This document shows, piece after piece, positions 24,545 to 36,800 of a stretch of 64,000 bases of DNA. The DNA lies in NCBI GenBank assembly GCA_000727475.1, contig KL647302.1:2586345-2650344 (forward strand), given 5' to 3'. Source of the DNA: Sarcocystis neurona. Its lineage: Eukaryota > Apicomplexa > Conoidasida > Eucoccidiorida > Sarcocystidae. Every line of letters starts with the position of its first letter. Within the stretch, counting starts at the first letter, position 1. Position numbers and translations under genes: made by a program. Below the pieces are notes generated by a model that was not told the DNA's origin, did not search any database, and saw nothing but the letters and a program-made list of their open reading frames with translations.

Positions 24545-25627
24545 CCGAGATTTGACGCACTTCCACCACAGCCCTTTTTCATTATTCGGCATCTTCTCTT
24601 CTACTGCTGCGGCTGCTTGACGAGCAAGTACACTAAGCACCTCCAGCACAACTTCAGCAGCCTGCACACATGTGCGCCCACTCCCGTATTTACACCTACA
24701 TATATATGCATATACATACACATATATATACACATATGTATATGTGCCTCTGTCCCTGTCTCTCAACGTGTGCGTACATACATAAATTCGTGCCGCGCGG
24801 AGGCACTTAGGCGCTGGACGGAGACACTTGACCGTCTGGTTTTGAAGCCACACTAACTCTTTTTCGAGAGTAGTGCATGTACATGCGTCTTTCTCTGCAA
24901 ATTTGTGTGAAGACAGATATATGTACTGCAGAGCGCTTCACGTCGAAGAAAGGGACGAAAGGAGTAAGTGCTTTATTGACATAGACAATGCACGCAACAA
25001 AGTGGCCGGTTTTCACATATATATATATGTACATATTTATGTACATACACGCACACGTAGTTACATTGGTAGAAAAGAATTGACCGCTTGAAAGGCTTCA
25101 CTAGTTCGTGAGCTGTTTACACATGTGGATACACATAGTTATATATATGCTTTTGTGTAAGACATACCTTCATACCTATAACTTATGTATCTAGGACCGC
25201 ATTAAAATTCTTTATATATCTTAGACATTCTACATGCGCGTACAAATCAGGCTGCACTGCTTCACCCGCCTTACTGCAGACCGCCATCTCTACACCTTGT
25301 CACGTCTCTCCTCGCTATCTTGACGAGGTGACGAGTTCTCGGGCGCGCCTTACCCAAGTAGATCAGTATTCCTATGTGTGTGCACGAACCTGTATACGTG
25401 TGTGTGCGCATATGCTCGTCTACTTGTCTACAGGTTCGCACACGTACACGAAGGTCCGTGTACATAGGTATATGTATATATAAAGATATATATATATATA
25501 TGTCTGGGTATTTATACTTCTACACACGTCGAAGCAGGTAGATAGTTACACAGGAATATATATATATAAATATATACGCGAATATACATACATGTATGTA
25601 TATGCAGATGAAACATCCTGTCGCACA

Positions 25628-25664
<37 letters not shown>

Positions 25665-26340
25665 ATGCGTATATCGAGGTTTGCTAGAAAACGATGCGGT
25701 GCGATATATGCGTTATGTCTGCGGTAGGATGTTTGGAAAAAGAAAGCGCAGAACATTTTGAATTCACACTTACCGTCCTCAAAATGGTAATCTGTAGTAC
25801 GAGAGTGAGGCAGCAGGAAAGCACACGTGCCCCTAATTTTAAGCTGCAACACCACAAACGTCCTAGATACGTCCACATGCAAATATACAAATGTACGGAC
25901 ATATGTGCGTACAGCGAGATAGACTGATTTGCTCTCCCGCATGAACTTAAGCTGCCAGCAATGAGGCAAAAGGACGCACGCTCTGTTCTCACAGTTCAAT
26001 GCCGTTTGCAATGTTATTGCAGCCGAGTAACTCAGTAGATACCAACGTCTACCGCGGCAGCATAAAACTCTCTGTAAACAACCGTGAAGCGCCATTCTCC
26101 CTCTGCATTTGAGTATTTAAGTGAAAGTAGGATAACAGATATAACACAGAGGTACCATGGAGCGTATGGAGAAAGAGCAGTGGTATAGCGTGATCCGCCT
26201 TAACTGACTCCATTCTTGCCAATACAGCACATTCTCATTCTGCGGCCTTCCGCCAAAAGGAAGGCAGAGATACTCGTTTTGAAGGGATTAATAGGAAACC
26301 AAGAAGGAACTATCCAGATTGAGTTGGGACCTACTTATGG
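24545..26340. other. Plain spacer with microsatellites
   Basis: No gene supported. TA/TACA repeats lie around 24690-24780, 25010-25060 and 25470-25600, with a pure TA run at 25631-25660. Open frames at 25694-25927 (+) and 25684-26095 (-) overlap head-on and neither has clear splice context. Confidence 0.5.
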
Positions 26341-26472
26341 AACGTACAATATACATTGTTGACTTTTTCATGGTGTACTATCAGTTGAGTGTTGATGGTC
26401 GACTGTAACGTACAATATACATTGTTGACTTTTTCATGGTGTACTATCAGTTGAGTGTTGATGGTCGACTGT
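26341..26472 (+). repeat. Perfect tandem duplication, 2 x 66 bp
   Basis: Copy 1 is 26341-26406 and copy 2 is 26407-26472, base-for-base identical as read. Each starts AACGTACAATATACATTG and ends GGTCGACTGT. The spacer around it is non-repetitive, so this is a recent local duplication. Confidence 0.95.
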
Positions 26473-27821
26473 TACGGGAGTTTATAACGGTGCAATTTAC
26501 AGAATAGTGTGCGACAGACACGGTTGCCCCTTCCGAATCAGGTGTATTACTTGTGAAGGACGCGTCTTTTTGCACACACGTACACACACCTGTACTGCGT
26601 TCCATTATGATGCGTTATAGTCAAAGCTATTGATATGGTTGGGGAATAAAGGTGTACTGCCATGGAGCTTCGGTACCACGTACTAAAAATTACGCTAAGG
26701 AAATACGCACCGCGTACATCTTCTAAGATGACGTGTGTACGTAATGACACAAAGACGCTGAAGTGTCCTTACCAAAAGAGAAAATACCATAGAATCCCAC
26801 GCGATCTTCCTAACAGGCATTTGAACCTGTATTTCCCTCTTATAACAGATGGGATGCGTTCGTAAATATAGATGCTGACGTCTCACTGGATTTCTAAGGC
26901 AAATTCATTCTTAAAGTGGCGTCTTTTCGGTGTCACCCCAGGTATTCTCAGTCCTTACCAGGGGTGAAATTTTATTGGCTTATAAGACATGAATAAATTC
27001 TTAGAACATTTTCTGGTAAGCATTGCAGGGTTTTACTCTCGAGGTGCTTATTACCGTAGATATCAAAAGGTGACGCGCCATCGAGCCATTACCTTGAGGT
27101 ATGCTCCGGCGTCTGTAATATGTGAAGGCAGGAAGATGCAGCGCTGTTAGGGAATTTCGAAAGACGTACGAGGCCAGAGTGTCTTCTTTCGATAAGCTAA
27201 TTCTTAAAATGTGTGGAAAAGTAGGGAGGCGGTGTACCGTCGCCGGCCACGCATGAAAGAGATTGACTCACCTGTGAGATGACAGGAAGTCCCTTCTGGG
27301 GTGTATGTACACCTACACGCAGGCATGTGTGTATCTGTATATATGCGCGTGCAGAGAGATAATGAAGATACCTATTGTTTTTACTTTTGATAAGTGGACA
27401 CGTGAATTATCAGTGTATGTGAGCCTCTATGCAGCGAGAGGACATGTACTAAATCTCAAAACATCAGGGTGCTTCTAGTTGCTCTCTCCTGGAAGCCCGG
27501 GGAGATATAGTCTTTCTTATGTCGCACGGCAAAACATCCTTTCTGAAATATAAGTCAGCAGTTCTCTCCGAACGTGACGAATTTTTGGCTTGTGCCCTAA
27601 AAGGCTATTTCGTGGGCACTGCCTTAAAATTGTTGACTATCCAATATATTTCAATGAATTTCTATGGAGCATCACTGATCTGGCATTGACCATCAAGATG
27701 GCGCCTTGCTGCCAGCACTAATAACGGCAGAATACCACATCACTCCACTGTGGTATATTTTTCGGGGGGAGGTGTCTAACCAATAAAATATAAAAAAACG
27801 GTCTCAAGTAGCCAAAGCAAC
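26473..27821. other. Plain spacer
   Basis: No coding segment, RNA gene or repeat array stands out. The sequence is unique, moderately AT-rich and has few long open frames on either strand. Confidence 0.45.
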
Positions 27822-28664
27822 TTGCACTATAAAATAATGACACAATTGTGCAAAATTAGAATGTGGGCAACTGCCTTTCAAAGCAGTACATCATTTTCTG
27901 CAGTAGAACCCTGTGTGGACGTGCTGCTACCGACAAGTATCCGGAAAAGATCTAACGTAGTCCAACGTGACTATTTCAATTCCAAGGCACTACCCCATTT
28001 TCTGCAGCAAATAACCTACGATTGTGCTGAAGCTATCAAGAAATAGCCATCGATTATTAGGGGTCGTAGGTCAGATATTCTTTCGTCCATTCGAGAGGCT
28101 TCACAGCCAAGTGTAACATGTCTGTGTAACATTCACCGATCAGGTGAGACTACTGAATACCGTGGTGTATTGCAAGTCACAGAGCAATTCAAGTGTGGAA
28201 GTAGTAAGTGGAATCTCAGCAGAGTTACTGACCGCATGGATCATCTTATATGGGAGAACTGACAAAGTCAACTCCTGTAGAAATGAAGCAGTGTTTGAAT
28301 ACCACACTTACGTGTGGCGTTCCATTGGATTTGCGGAAAGGTGTAAAGAATACCAAGATGTTGCGTCTCTAAATATGTGTGCATGCACGTGTGTACGTAT
28401 GTGTGTACATGTGTGGGTGTATGTGTCCCCCCGTGTATTTGTGTGTGCCCGTGTCTAAGACTCTGTCAGAATTAGGGTGCTGTGGTGGTTTTATTTCAAT
28501 TTGAACTTCAAGACCTTAATCCCAATTTTACTGAAGACTGCGCCAGCTCGCGGCAGCGGCGTAGACTCTCGAAAGACGTACTTTCAAAGCTCTTTTCTGT
28601 AGACTTTTCAGAAGGGCTACGTGCACCTCCCTCCATACGACACGCAAAAGAGCGTCCGTCATAG
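27822..28664 (+). other. Possible coding segments of an unknown plus-strand gene
   Basis: Three successive plus frames look protein-like: 27822-28046 (ends ITYDCAEAIKK), 28144-28330 (SGISAELLTAWIILYGRTD) and 28482-28664 (LSKDVLSKLFSVDFSEGL, ending at TAG 28664). They are in different registers and would need introns. I could not find a phase-consistent chain, so this is a pointer, not a model. Confidence 0.2.
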
Positions 28665-29587
28665 ACATTCCTGGATTTCATGTATGCAGCCACGCGAAAT
28701 AAGAGTGCTTTCACACAAGTAACGCGCTGTCTTCCGGACTTTGACGTCCCCTTCTCTTTTCTGTGGCCGAAAAATGTCCTGCGTGTACTCACGTGTACAC
28801 GGCATTTGTTAACATACGCATCTGTATACCTGCACGTACGGACGTAAGTAGGTAGGTAAGCGCCACGAGGCATTACTGATTCCTGTATGTACACACGTTT
28901 ACACACTCACGTGTTACGTTCGTATTTAATTTCGTATACGCGAATACGTATAAATATGAAATTGTGCAGATACGCGTTGAGACGTGCGTATGACAGTGTT
29001 ACCTGTGGACGTGGCAGTGGGCACGACTTTAGCGTGTACGTCAAAAATAGCTACGTAAACACACGTTCTTGAACGGATGCGTATCTGTCAGTCTACTTAT
29101 TCACACGTATGTGGAATATATAATGATACTCAGTTATATAGGCATACAAGTATACAAGAGCGCACACACGCCTACCGTGTATACATCGGTACGAACACAT
29201 ATGTGAGCTCTTGAGAAATTTACCGGGGCGCGGGTGCGCGCCTGTGCAGCTCTCGACGCCGTACAGTACTTGTCTGTGTGCGTCTGTGTCCGTCTGTCTG
29301 TATTTCTCTGCATATCGTAGATACCTGCATATCTGTCACATGAATGCACATGCACATAATTGTGATGCACGTAGTTCGAACATACGTTGACACGTGTCAT
29401 GAGTATGACTGCGTGCCCAGATCTTGGCGGGAGCGCCTGCTCCCGTCCGGTAATAAAGAACGAGTGGTCCGTCGCTTGTCTGAGAAAAGTCTTACGTGAG
29501 AGAGAGAATAAGGAATAAACCCAGAAAGGAGGAAAGACACTTACAGACGCTGAAGAAGCAGTACCGCACAGAAAAGATACAGCTGAC
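28665..29587. other. Spacer downstream of the UBE2W-like gene
   Basis: No gene supported. It contains TGTGTACG-type and CTGTCTGT simple sequence. Minus-strand readings at 29134-29587 are probably the 3' flank of the UBE2W-like gene. Confidence 0.5.
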
Positions 29588-32500
29588 TCAAATTTTCTCA
29601 TCGTGGTAGAGGAACTGCGTGCCTGCATGGCCGGCGGGGACATCCCTGTCTGACACACATCCGCAACCACAAATCAGACACACGTCGGTGCCTCTGCAAT
29701 TCAGCTCTTGCACACATTTATCTATATGTGCATACGTATTACAATTGGTTCTCACACGTCCACATAAATATTTGCATATATATATATATATCTGACGCTG
29801 GTCTGTTGACGCATTGACCTGCGGGAATCAGAGACGTACTGCATCCCCAGGTGCAAGTGTGGGTACGTACGTGTCATTTGAGACAAACAGGGGCACTCTT
29901 GCGTGGTGTACGTACACTGATTCTTACGTACTCAAATCTAGTCTTTTCATTACAGAGGTTGCTTTGCTCCTACAGCATCTACCACCCTAGAGGAGAAAGG
30001 GACTCAGTCACACACCGCCCATGCGTGTCGAAGAGTATCTTCAACGGCTACGCGCGTTCTAAAAGATTGAAACAGCTACATGAGAAGTACACATATTACG
30101 AGGAAGTTAGCCACACATATAGCTGCAGACACAGAGATATGTGCGTAGAGGATACACCAGGGCATCACTGTCTTTATACAACATAGCTTCTATTTGCGTG
30201 GTAATCTTAACGACAAAAAACGTCTGTTGACTTAAAATGCACACTTGTTTATATACATACACACATATAAGTAGAAGCGCACGCAGTCATATATACGTAT
30301 ATGTATATATATGCACACGTGTATACACAGATACACATGAACATATCCATACGTATATGTGTGTGCCCAACACTACAGTAAAAATTCGTGATTGGTGAGA
30401 CTTTCTCACACTACTCATCGTTATGCAATCTACACTGAGACATATAGACATGGATATATATATATATACGGATATATACGTATATGTATAAATATCCTAG
30501 GTATACATATGCATATACGTACACACAGCACGTTACCATATATTGCGGGTACTTAGAAGAACAGGTAGGATTGCATTCACGCGGAGAACTTCATAAGCGC
30601 ACGGCTACACAACCATAAGCGCGCCCCACAGACTTCCCTACACCCGCGCGCATATATATATATATATATGTACAGATGTGTGCTCACAATTTCTTTTGAA
30701 TTTCTGAAATACGTCGTGGAGGGAAGTATGCGGGTGATCTGCCTCCGCTTTATCACCAGTGTGTGCGTAGCGTGTAGCGGCTTTCGTTTTGGCGTGGCCA
30801 CCCAAAGACGTGATACATCTGCACGCCACTTTGTTTCTCCCCACCTTTTCACATGCTCTAACACAGACTCGAGAAGAGGAATGACTTACGAAGAGAATTA
30901 TCAGAGGGGAGCTGCTTCTGCTTCGCTGTCGAAAGCATAGACAGCACAGCTACGGCGATGGCGCTGATGGAGAGAGACGGCCGCCAGTCCGATCCCAACA
31001 AATTCAGACATATATCTCCGTTGGAGTATACATGCGGATGCACGGGAGCTGCGGAAGAAAGCAGAGAGTCCTCAGCGAGGCAGCAGAGAGGGAAATGAAC
31101 GCAACGGAGAGAAAAGACGAGGCAGCAGACGCGAAGCCACAAACGGCACATAAATGTGGGAAAACGAAATTAAAAAGTGAGACGCAGCCAACAAAGTTGC
31201 ACGCAGCACACGCAGAAAGGCCTTCCGCAGAACAGAAGGCTTTTGCGGCAGAGAGAGACAATAACGTGCGGCAGGTATCTAGGCATATGTGTGAATTCAT
31301 CCATTCATCCAGACGACAAATATATACACGTGTATACGAATATCTCAGTAACAGGTGCGATGAAGACACAAAGAGAAAATTGAAAGAGAATATAGTGGCA
31401 GCGAAGAATGGCGGGTTCAAACGTGTCACAGAACGCGTGTCGGCTAACACAGAGAGAGAAGAGCTGAAGATGCGCACACGCGCGCGCAAGAGGAACTTTC
31501 TGCATTTTTTAAAGAAGACTTTCATATACGTATATATATACACGAATGGACCTCTCTGCAACAGAAGAAAACGGAGCAACCTCTGCAACAGAGAATGCAC
31601 ATATCCATAGAAGCACGTATATATATATACATATTTATACACATATGTATCCATAAAAGACGATTCTTCGTCAGTAGATAGATATACATATATATATATA
31701 CATACGTATCTGCATATATGTACATATATATATATCTATAAAAGAAGATTTTATATCAATAGAGAGACACAAGGAGAGAAGTGGAGAAGTAAAAAGAGAT
31801 AGATCAATTGGGAGACAGAGGTAGATACCTAGACAAATATAGACGAGTACACATGGACGGAATAACAGCCAAATGGACAGAATCGATTTATACGTGCACG
31901 AAGGGATATATACACAGAATTAGACAGAGAGGTGAATAGACAGATTTATGTATAAATGTTTATACGAAGAGATATATGGGCAACAGAATAGTAGATATAG
32001 ATATAGATGTATATACGAGTAGACATATGGACAACATACATGTACTTGAAGAGAAGCCAGAATAGTAGGAACAGGAATATACGTCCTTCTGCGTAGATGA
32101 CTGACATGGTTGCCAACATATGTATATGTATATATATACATGTGCACGGACGAATATATATAGATATATATGTTGGGGGGTGGGGAAACGTCAGAAAAAA
32201 AATGTACATTTTTTCTCCTTAGACCACTGACTAGGTTATACATAAATATATATATATATAGATATATGTATTCATGTGAATAAATGTAGACACATCCACA
32301 AATATACATGTGTGAGAAAGGAGAATCGTTCGAAGAGGTGTATATGTATCTATTTTTGCGTAAAGCACTGACTAGATAAATACACTTATACATAGGTATA
32401 CATGTGGATAAACGTGCACATATATATATGTATATGAGAGAGAGGGGAGAACAGGTTTGTCTATATATGCATGTACTTTTTTGTAGAGAACTGACTTGGT

Positions 32501-32688
32501 TTCAAAAAGAAACACGTGGGGGGTTTGAAGGGATATTCGGGAGGAATAACAACTTTCATCCGGAAGGTTTCTCCGGCGTACGGACTTCCTTCGAGACCGT
32601 CGATTTCCACCACCCAGACGCGCAGGTTGCTCGGGTGTACGTACACCCGACAATGCGGTGGAGGATTGAGAAGAAAGTTCCTCAGCTC
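29588..32688 (-). CDS. UBE2W: UBE2W-type ubiquitin-conjugating enzyme (E2), 5' exon missing
   Basis: Minus-strand exons 32688-32496, 31048-30890 and 29649-29588 (TGA) join in phase, giving 137 codons plus stop. The junctions rebuild the E2 fold: ELRNFLLNPPP (helix 1), VWVVEIDGLEGSPYAGE, PPEYPFKPPT, then across the junction FFLKPTPVHPHVYSNG, GDICLNLLGSDWRPSLSI and a QFLYHDEKI tail. The Cys in GDICLNLL is the predicted catalytic residue. HPH replaces the usual HPN tripeptide, and the C-terminal YHD motif is present; both are typical of UBE2W, which ubiquitinates protein N-termini. Introns are 1447 and 1240 bases and TA-rich. The start is unresolved: the acceptor TTATTTCTCAG at 32689 calls for an upstream exon ending in phase 0. 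The frame is also open to an ATG at 32772, but that extension does not resemble an E2 N-terminus. Confidence 0.9.
32631..32650. repeat. Perfect 20-bp palindrome inside the E2 exon
   Basis: TCGGGTGTAC followed by its exact reverse complement. It lies in the first located coding exon of the UBE2W-like gene, where it encodes part of RVYVHPSN. Confidence 0.9.
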
Positions 32689-32772
32689 CTGAGAAATAAA
32701 AACCGTCGAACCGCCCCACGGCGTCTGTACTTTGCATGTGGTAAGGCTGGAAGCGTGAATCTCACAGAACAT

Positions 32773-33882
32773 GCCTCAACGAGGAAATTAAGAATTTCTC
32801 CTCTATCTTCATTCTAATAAAGGAAAGAGAAGAAGAAGAGAGGAACACAACATCCACGCTGACACAAATATCTGTCTTTCTACCTATTTACATATATATG
32901 TACAGATAGGCATACACACGCAGACAAGCTCTCTAAAAAGTCTCTGTATATATTAATACTTCAACACAAACATATTTTTCTGTAGCACTGGGGTATGTAC
33001 CTCAGTCGTACACGTCTACTTATATCATATATATATTTATATGGCGCATGATACTTACAGATACATCACCAATATATATATATATATATTTACGTATATA
33101 ATATATAAATATATATAAAACATTTTATATACATGTACTATTTGTTTATATAGGAAATATACACGTATAATATATATGTATATACTAGTTGTATACACGT
33201 GTACGTGTATAGTATTCATATATATAGAGAGAGAGAGACAGAGAGAGAGAGACAGAGAGAGAGAGAACTTCATACATACATATATTACGTATTTATATAG
33301 AAACTATATACATGCACTGTGTATATACATATATGTACATAGATATATATACAATATGTATATATACCTCATCTGTTCACAAAGCCATCTCGAGGGCAAT
33401 CTACAGATACGTCAACAATATATATACTATATACACATATGTAATATATCTATATATATATATAGTTAATGTACATGGATCATATACACATACATAACAT
33501 GTATATATATACATATAATTTTATGTATACACTTCACCGGTGTACCGCTGTATGTATACACATACATATGTATATATGTATACACACAAGGACACGTCTA
33601 GAACAGCGGTAGGCCAGCAGCAGGAGCAGGAGCCTTGCGAAAGAGAAGAAAGCCTGGAACAGAGAGAAAGGGAAAGCGAGGAAGAATAAGACAAGAGAAG
33701 AAGAAGAGCGAAGGAGAAAAAGAAAGACGGGAAACTCAGCAGCAGCTGGCACGACACTGCGATGGTTCAGTCTAGAAGCGGCACGAGTGCAGCAGCAGCT
33801 CTCTTAAAAAACCAAAACACCAAGCAGCAGCAGCAGAAGCAGCAGCAGATGCAGCAGCAGATGCAGAAGCAGCAGCACCAGG
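32773..33882. repeat. TA-rich spacer with a GA microsatellite
   Basis: TA/TACA repeats dominate 32880-33590. A (GA)n run with CAGA interruptions spans 33227-33266. 33600-33750 is purine-rich on the plus strand. The missing first exon of the UBE2W-like gene could lie here or farther upstream, but I cannot locate it. Confidence 0.6.
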
Positions 33883-36800
33883 CTACAAGAACAAACAGCA
33901 GGAGGAGGAGGCTGAAGCGACAAGCAGCAGCCACGGACGGAGCAGTAGCCCCAGCGGCGATAAGGAGTAACAGAAGGAGCAGCGCCAGAAGCAGGATTGC
34001 AGTCGGCGGACACGTTCTCGAAGGGAAAGTTGATATGTGGCAGCAGACGTGGAAGAATGACGTACTTGCTGAACGCGGTATGAAGAATGACCGGCGCTAT
34101 ATCTGCGCTGTAGGTGTCGCAGGGCTGCTGCCTGCTGCTGCTGTTGCTGCGACTTCTTCCTCTTCTTTTGCTGCAGCAGTTGCTGCTGCAGAGCTACCTG
34201 TACTGTCTTCCGGTGTTCTGCTGGTGCTGCGTCGCCTTCTGCTTCTGCCCCAGTTGCTGCTGCCGTGGCGTGCTGGTGCTCCTCTCCCGCCTGCTGCTCC
34301 TCTGGCTTTCGCTGTCGCTGCTCCTGCGCCTCCTTCTTGTTCTCATCTTGCTGCTGCTGCTCCAGTTGCCGGTGCGGTTCCTGCTGCGGCATCAGAACCT
34401 CGGTGAAGGGCTCTCGCTGTTCCGTCTCCACTTGTCGCTGCTGCTGCTGTTCCTCCTCCTGCTTCTTCTGCTGCTGCTGCTTATCTTCTGAGGCGTCGGC
34501 AAAGCCACACAGGCGGGCTGCACTAGCTTCTTCCTTTGAAAACGCACCCGCAGCCACGGCAGCGTCAGCAGCAGCTGCAGTATATCTTGCGAAAGCCTCG
34601 CCTGCAGACGCTGCTGGTCTTCCGTTTGCTGCTGTTGCTGATGTAATACCTGCTGCTGTTGTAATCGCTGCTGTTGTTGCTGGGGGGCTTGCTGCTGCTG
34701 GAGGTGTCGCTGCTGCTGCTGGTGCTGCTGCTGCAGGAGCAGTCCGTTCTTCTGCAGCACAAGAAGTTCGCTGCGCCGAAAAATGGCACTGCGGCAGCTC
34801 TGCCTGCTGTTGTTTCCTTAGTTGTTCCTGCTGCTGCTTCTCCTCCTCCTGCTCGTTCGTGGTTCGTTGCTGCTGCTGACAAGTGCCGTGCTGCTCCTGC
34901 TCCTCCGCCTTTTCTTCCTCCTGCTGCTGCTGCGGCTGTTCGTATTGCTCCAGCAGCAAACCCTGTTGCTTCTGCTGTTGCTGGCTTCCTTGTTCTGGCT
35001 TTTGTGCTGCTGCTGCGCTGTACTCACCAGATTTGCGGTCGATACGGTGGGAGTCACACTCTTTTTCTTCCCGGCCCCAAGCAGCTGCAGCCCACAAAAA
35101 CTCTCCTGATGCAGCAGAAGTAGCAGAAGTAGATCTCCTTTCCTGCCTCACCTCTTCCGTGCTACTGCCGCTGTCGACGCTACTGACGCTGCCGTTGTTG
35201 CTGCTAAGCCTCTCAGTACGACCACACCTACTCCAGCAAGTGATGCTAGGGTAAGAAGCACTGCTGCTGCTGCTGCAGTTTCTCCGGTTGCCACTACCGC
35301 TCAAGTTGATACTGCTGCTAGCGTTAGCAGGCCTACCGGTGCTCTGGTGGCGGACGCTGCTGCTGTTGCTGCTGCGAAGTTTTCCTTCGCCAGCAACGCT
35401 GCTGCTGCATGCGAGGCTACGACTGCTGCCGCCCCCGTCGTCGTTCCCGCTGCTGCTGGTGGTCCTCCTGCTGCCGTTGCTGTTGTTGCTGTTGGCGATG
35501 CATGCGAAGGGTGTAGGAGCTGCCTTCTCCGCAGTTGAACGGGAAAAGGAAAAAGCAGCGGCAGCAGCAGCTGGCGAGCCCACCAGCAGGAGCCGCACAC
35601 AGGCGGCACAGCCAGCAGGTAATGCCTCGCTTGCTGCAGCAGAGATCGAACTTTTCCTCTTCCACACACCAGTCGTACGAAGAGCAGCAAGAGCGAGGAC
35701 AGCACCCGCAACAGGGAGACGTAGAACAGCAGCAACAGGGTGACGAGGAGTAGCAGGAGTAGCAGGAGGAGAGGCCAGGACGGCAGCAGCAGAAGATGGA
35801 GAAGCTAGGACAGCAGCAACATGAGGTTTCAGGCGAGCAGCGACAGCACGCAGGAGGACAGCAGCAGGAGTCCCTGCGTTGTAGGCGGCAGAAGAAGAAG
35901 CATTTGTGCTGGAGGCAGCAGCAGGAATTAAGGTGGCGCTGCGTTTAGCAGCAGCATAGGATGCAGGTACAAGAGCAGCAGAAGACAGAAGAAGAGAGGC
36001 AGTAGCAAAGTTTGTACCTGGTGCAGCAGCACAAACGCTTTTCCTCCTGCCTCCCATACTACTAATACCGCGACTGCAGCCAGCAGCAGCAGCAACAGGT
36101 GACCACGTAGCAGCTGCAAAAGACGCAGAGCAAGCAGCAGCAGAACTTCTGGTCCGCGCAGCACGAGCCGAAGTCGCCGCAGGAGAACGTCGTGAAGCAC
36201 CTGAGAGGAGTTGTACGCATGCAGGAGCAGGAGAAAAAAGAGAAGCAGCCACACGACCGGTGGTGGTCCAGTCGGGAATCGAGCGTAAAGAAGCAGCAGC
36301 AGCAGGGAGAGTCGAAGCTGCAGGGGGGTGCAGGATAGAGGCTGCGAACGTTGAAGTAACAGGCGACCGTCCTGCCCCAGCAGCAGCACTGGGGGACAGC
36401 TGCAGGCGAGGAGGAAGAGGCGCAGCAGCAGCAGCAGCGCGACCGAAGGTGAGAGGGTGCCAAGGTTCTCCCGCAGGACAGCAGGGAGAAGCAGCAGCTG
36501 CAGCGACGGCAGCACGCCTCAGGACCGCAGCCGCTGGAGCAGGAGAACAGATCGACAGAGACGGGACGGGGGGTGCACCAGCAGCAGCAGCAGTAGCTGC
36601 AGGAACAGCAGCAGCAACACCACCAGCTGCAGGAAGAGTAGCAGCAGCAACAGCCGCTGCAGGAATAGCAGCAGCAGCAGCAACAGCAGCTCCAGAAAGA
36701 GTTGCAGCGACCGGAATGGGGGAGAGTGTGGGGCAGCGCAGACGCAGAAGAGCAGCAGCCCAGCCGAAGAGAAACAGCAGCAGCAGGAGAGCACGCCTTG

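Noticed and set aside
31032..31610. A 192-codon plus-strand ORF, Lys/Glu/Arg-rich
   Set aside because: It overlaps a real exon of the minus-strand E2 gene (30890-31048) and that gene's intron. Purine-rich plus-strand composition explains the open frame.
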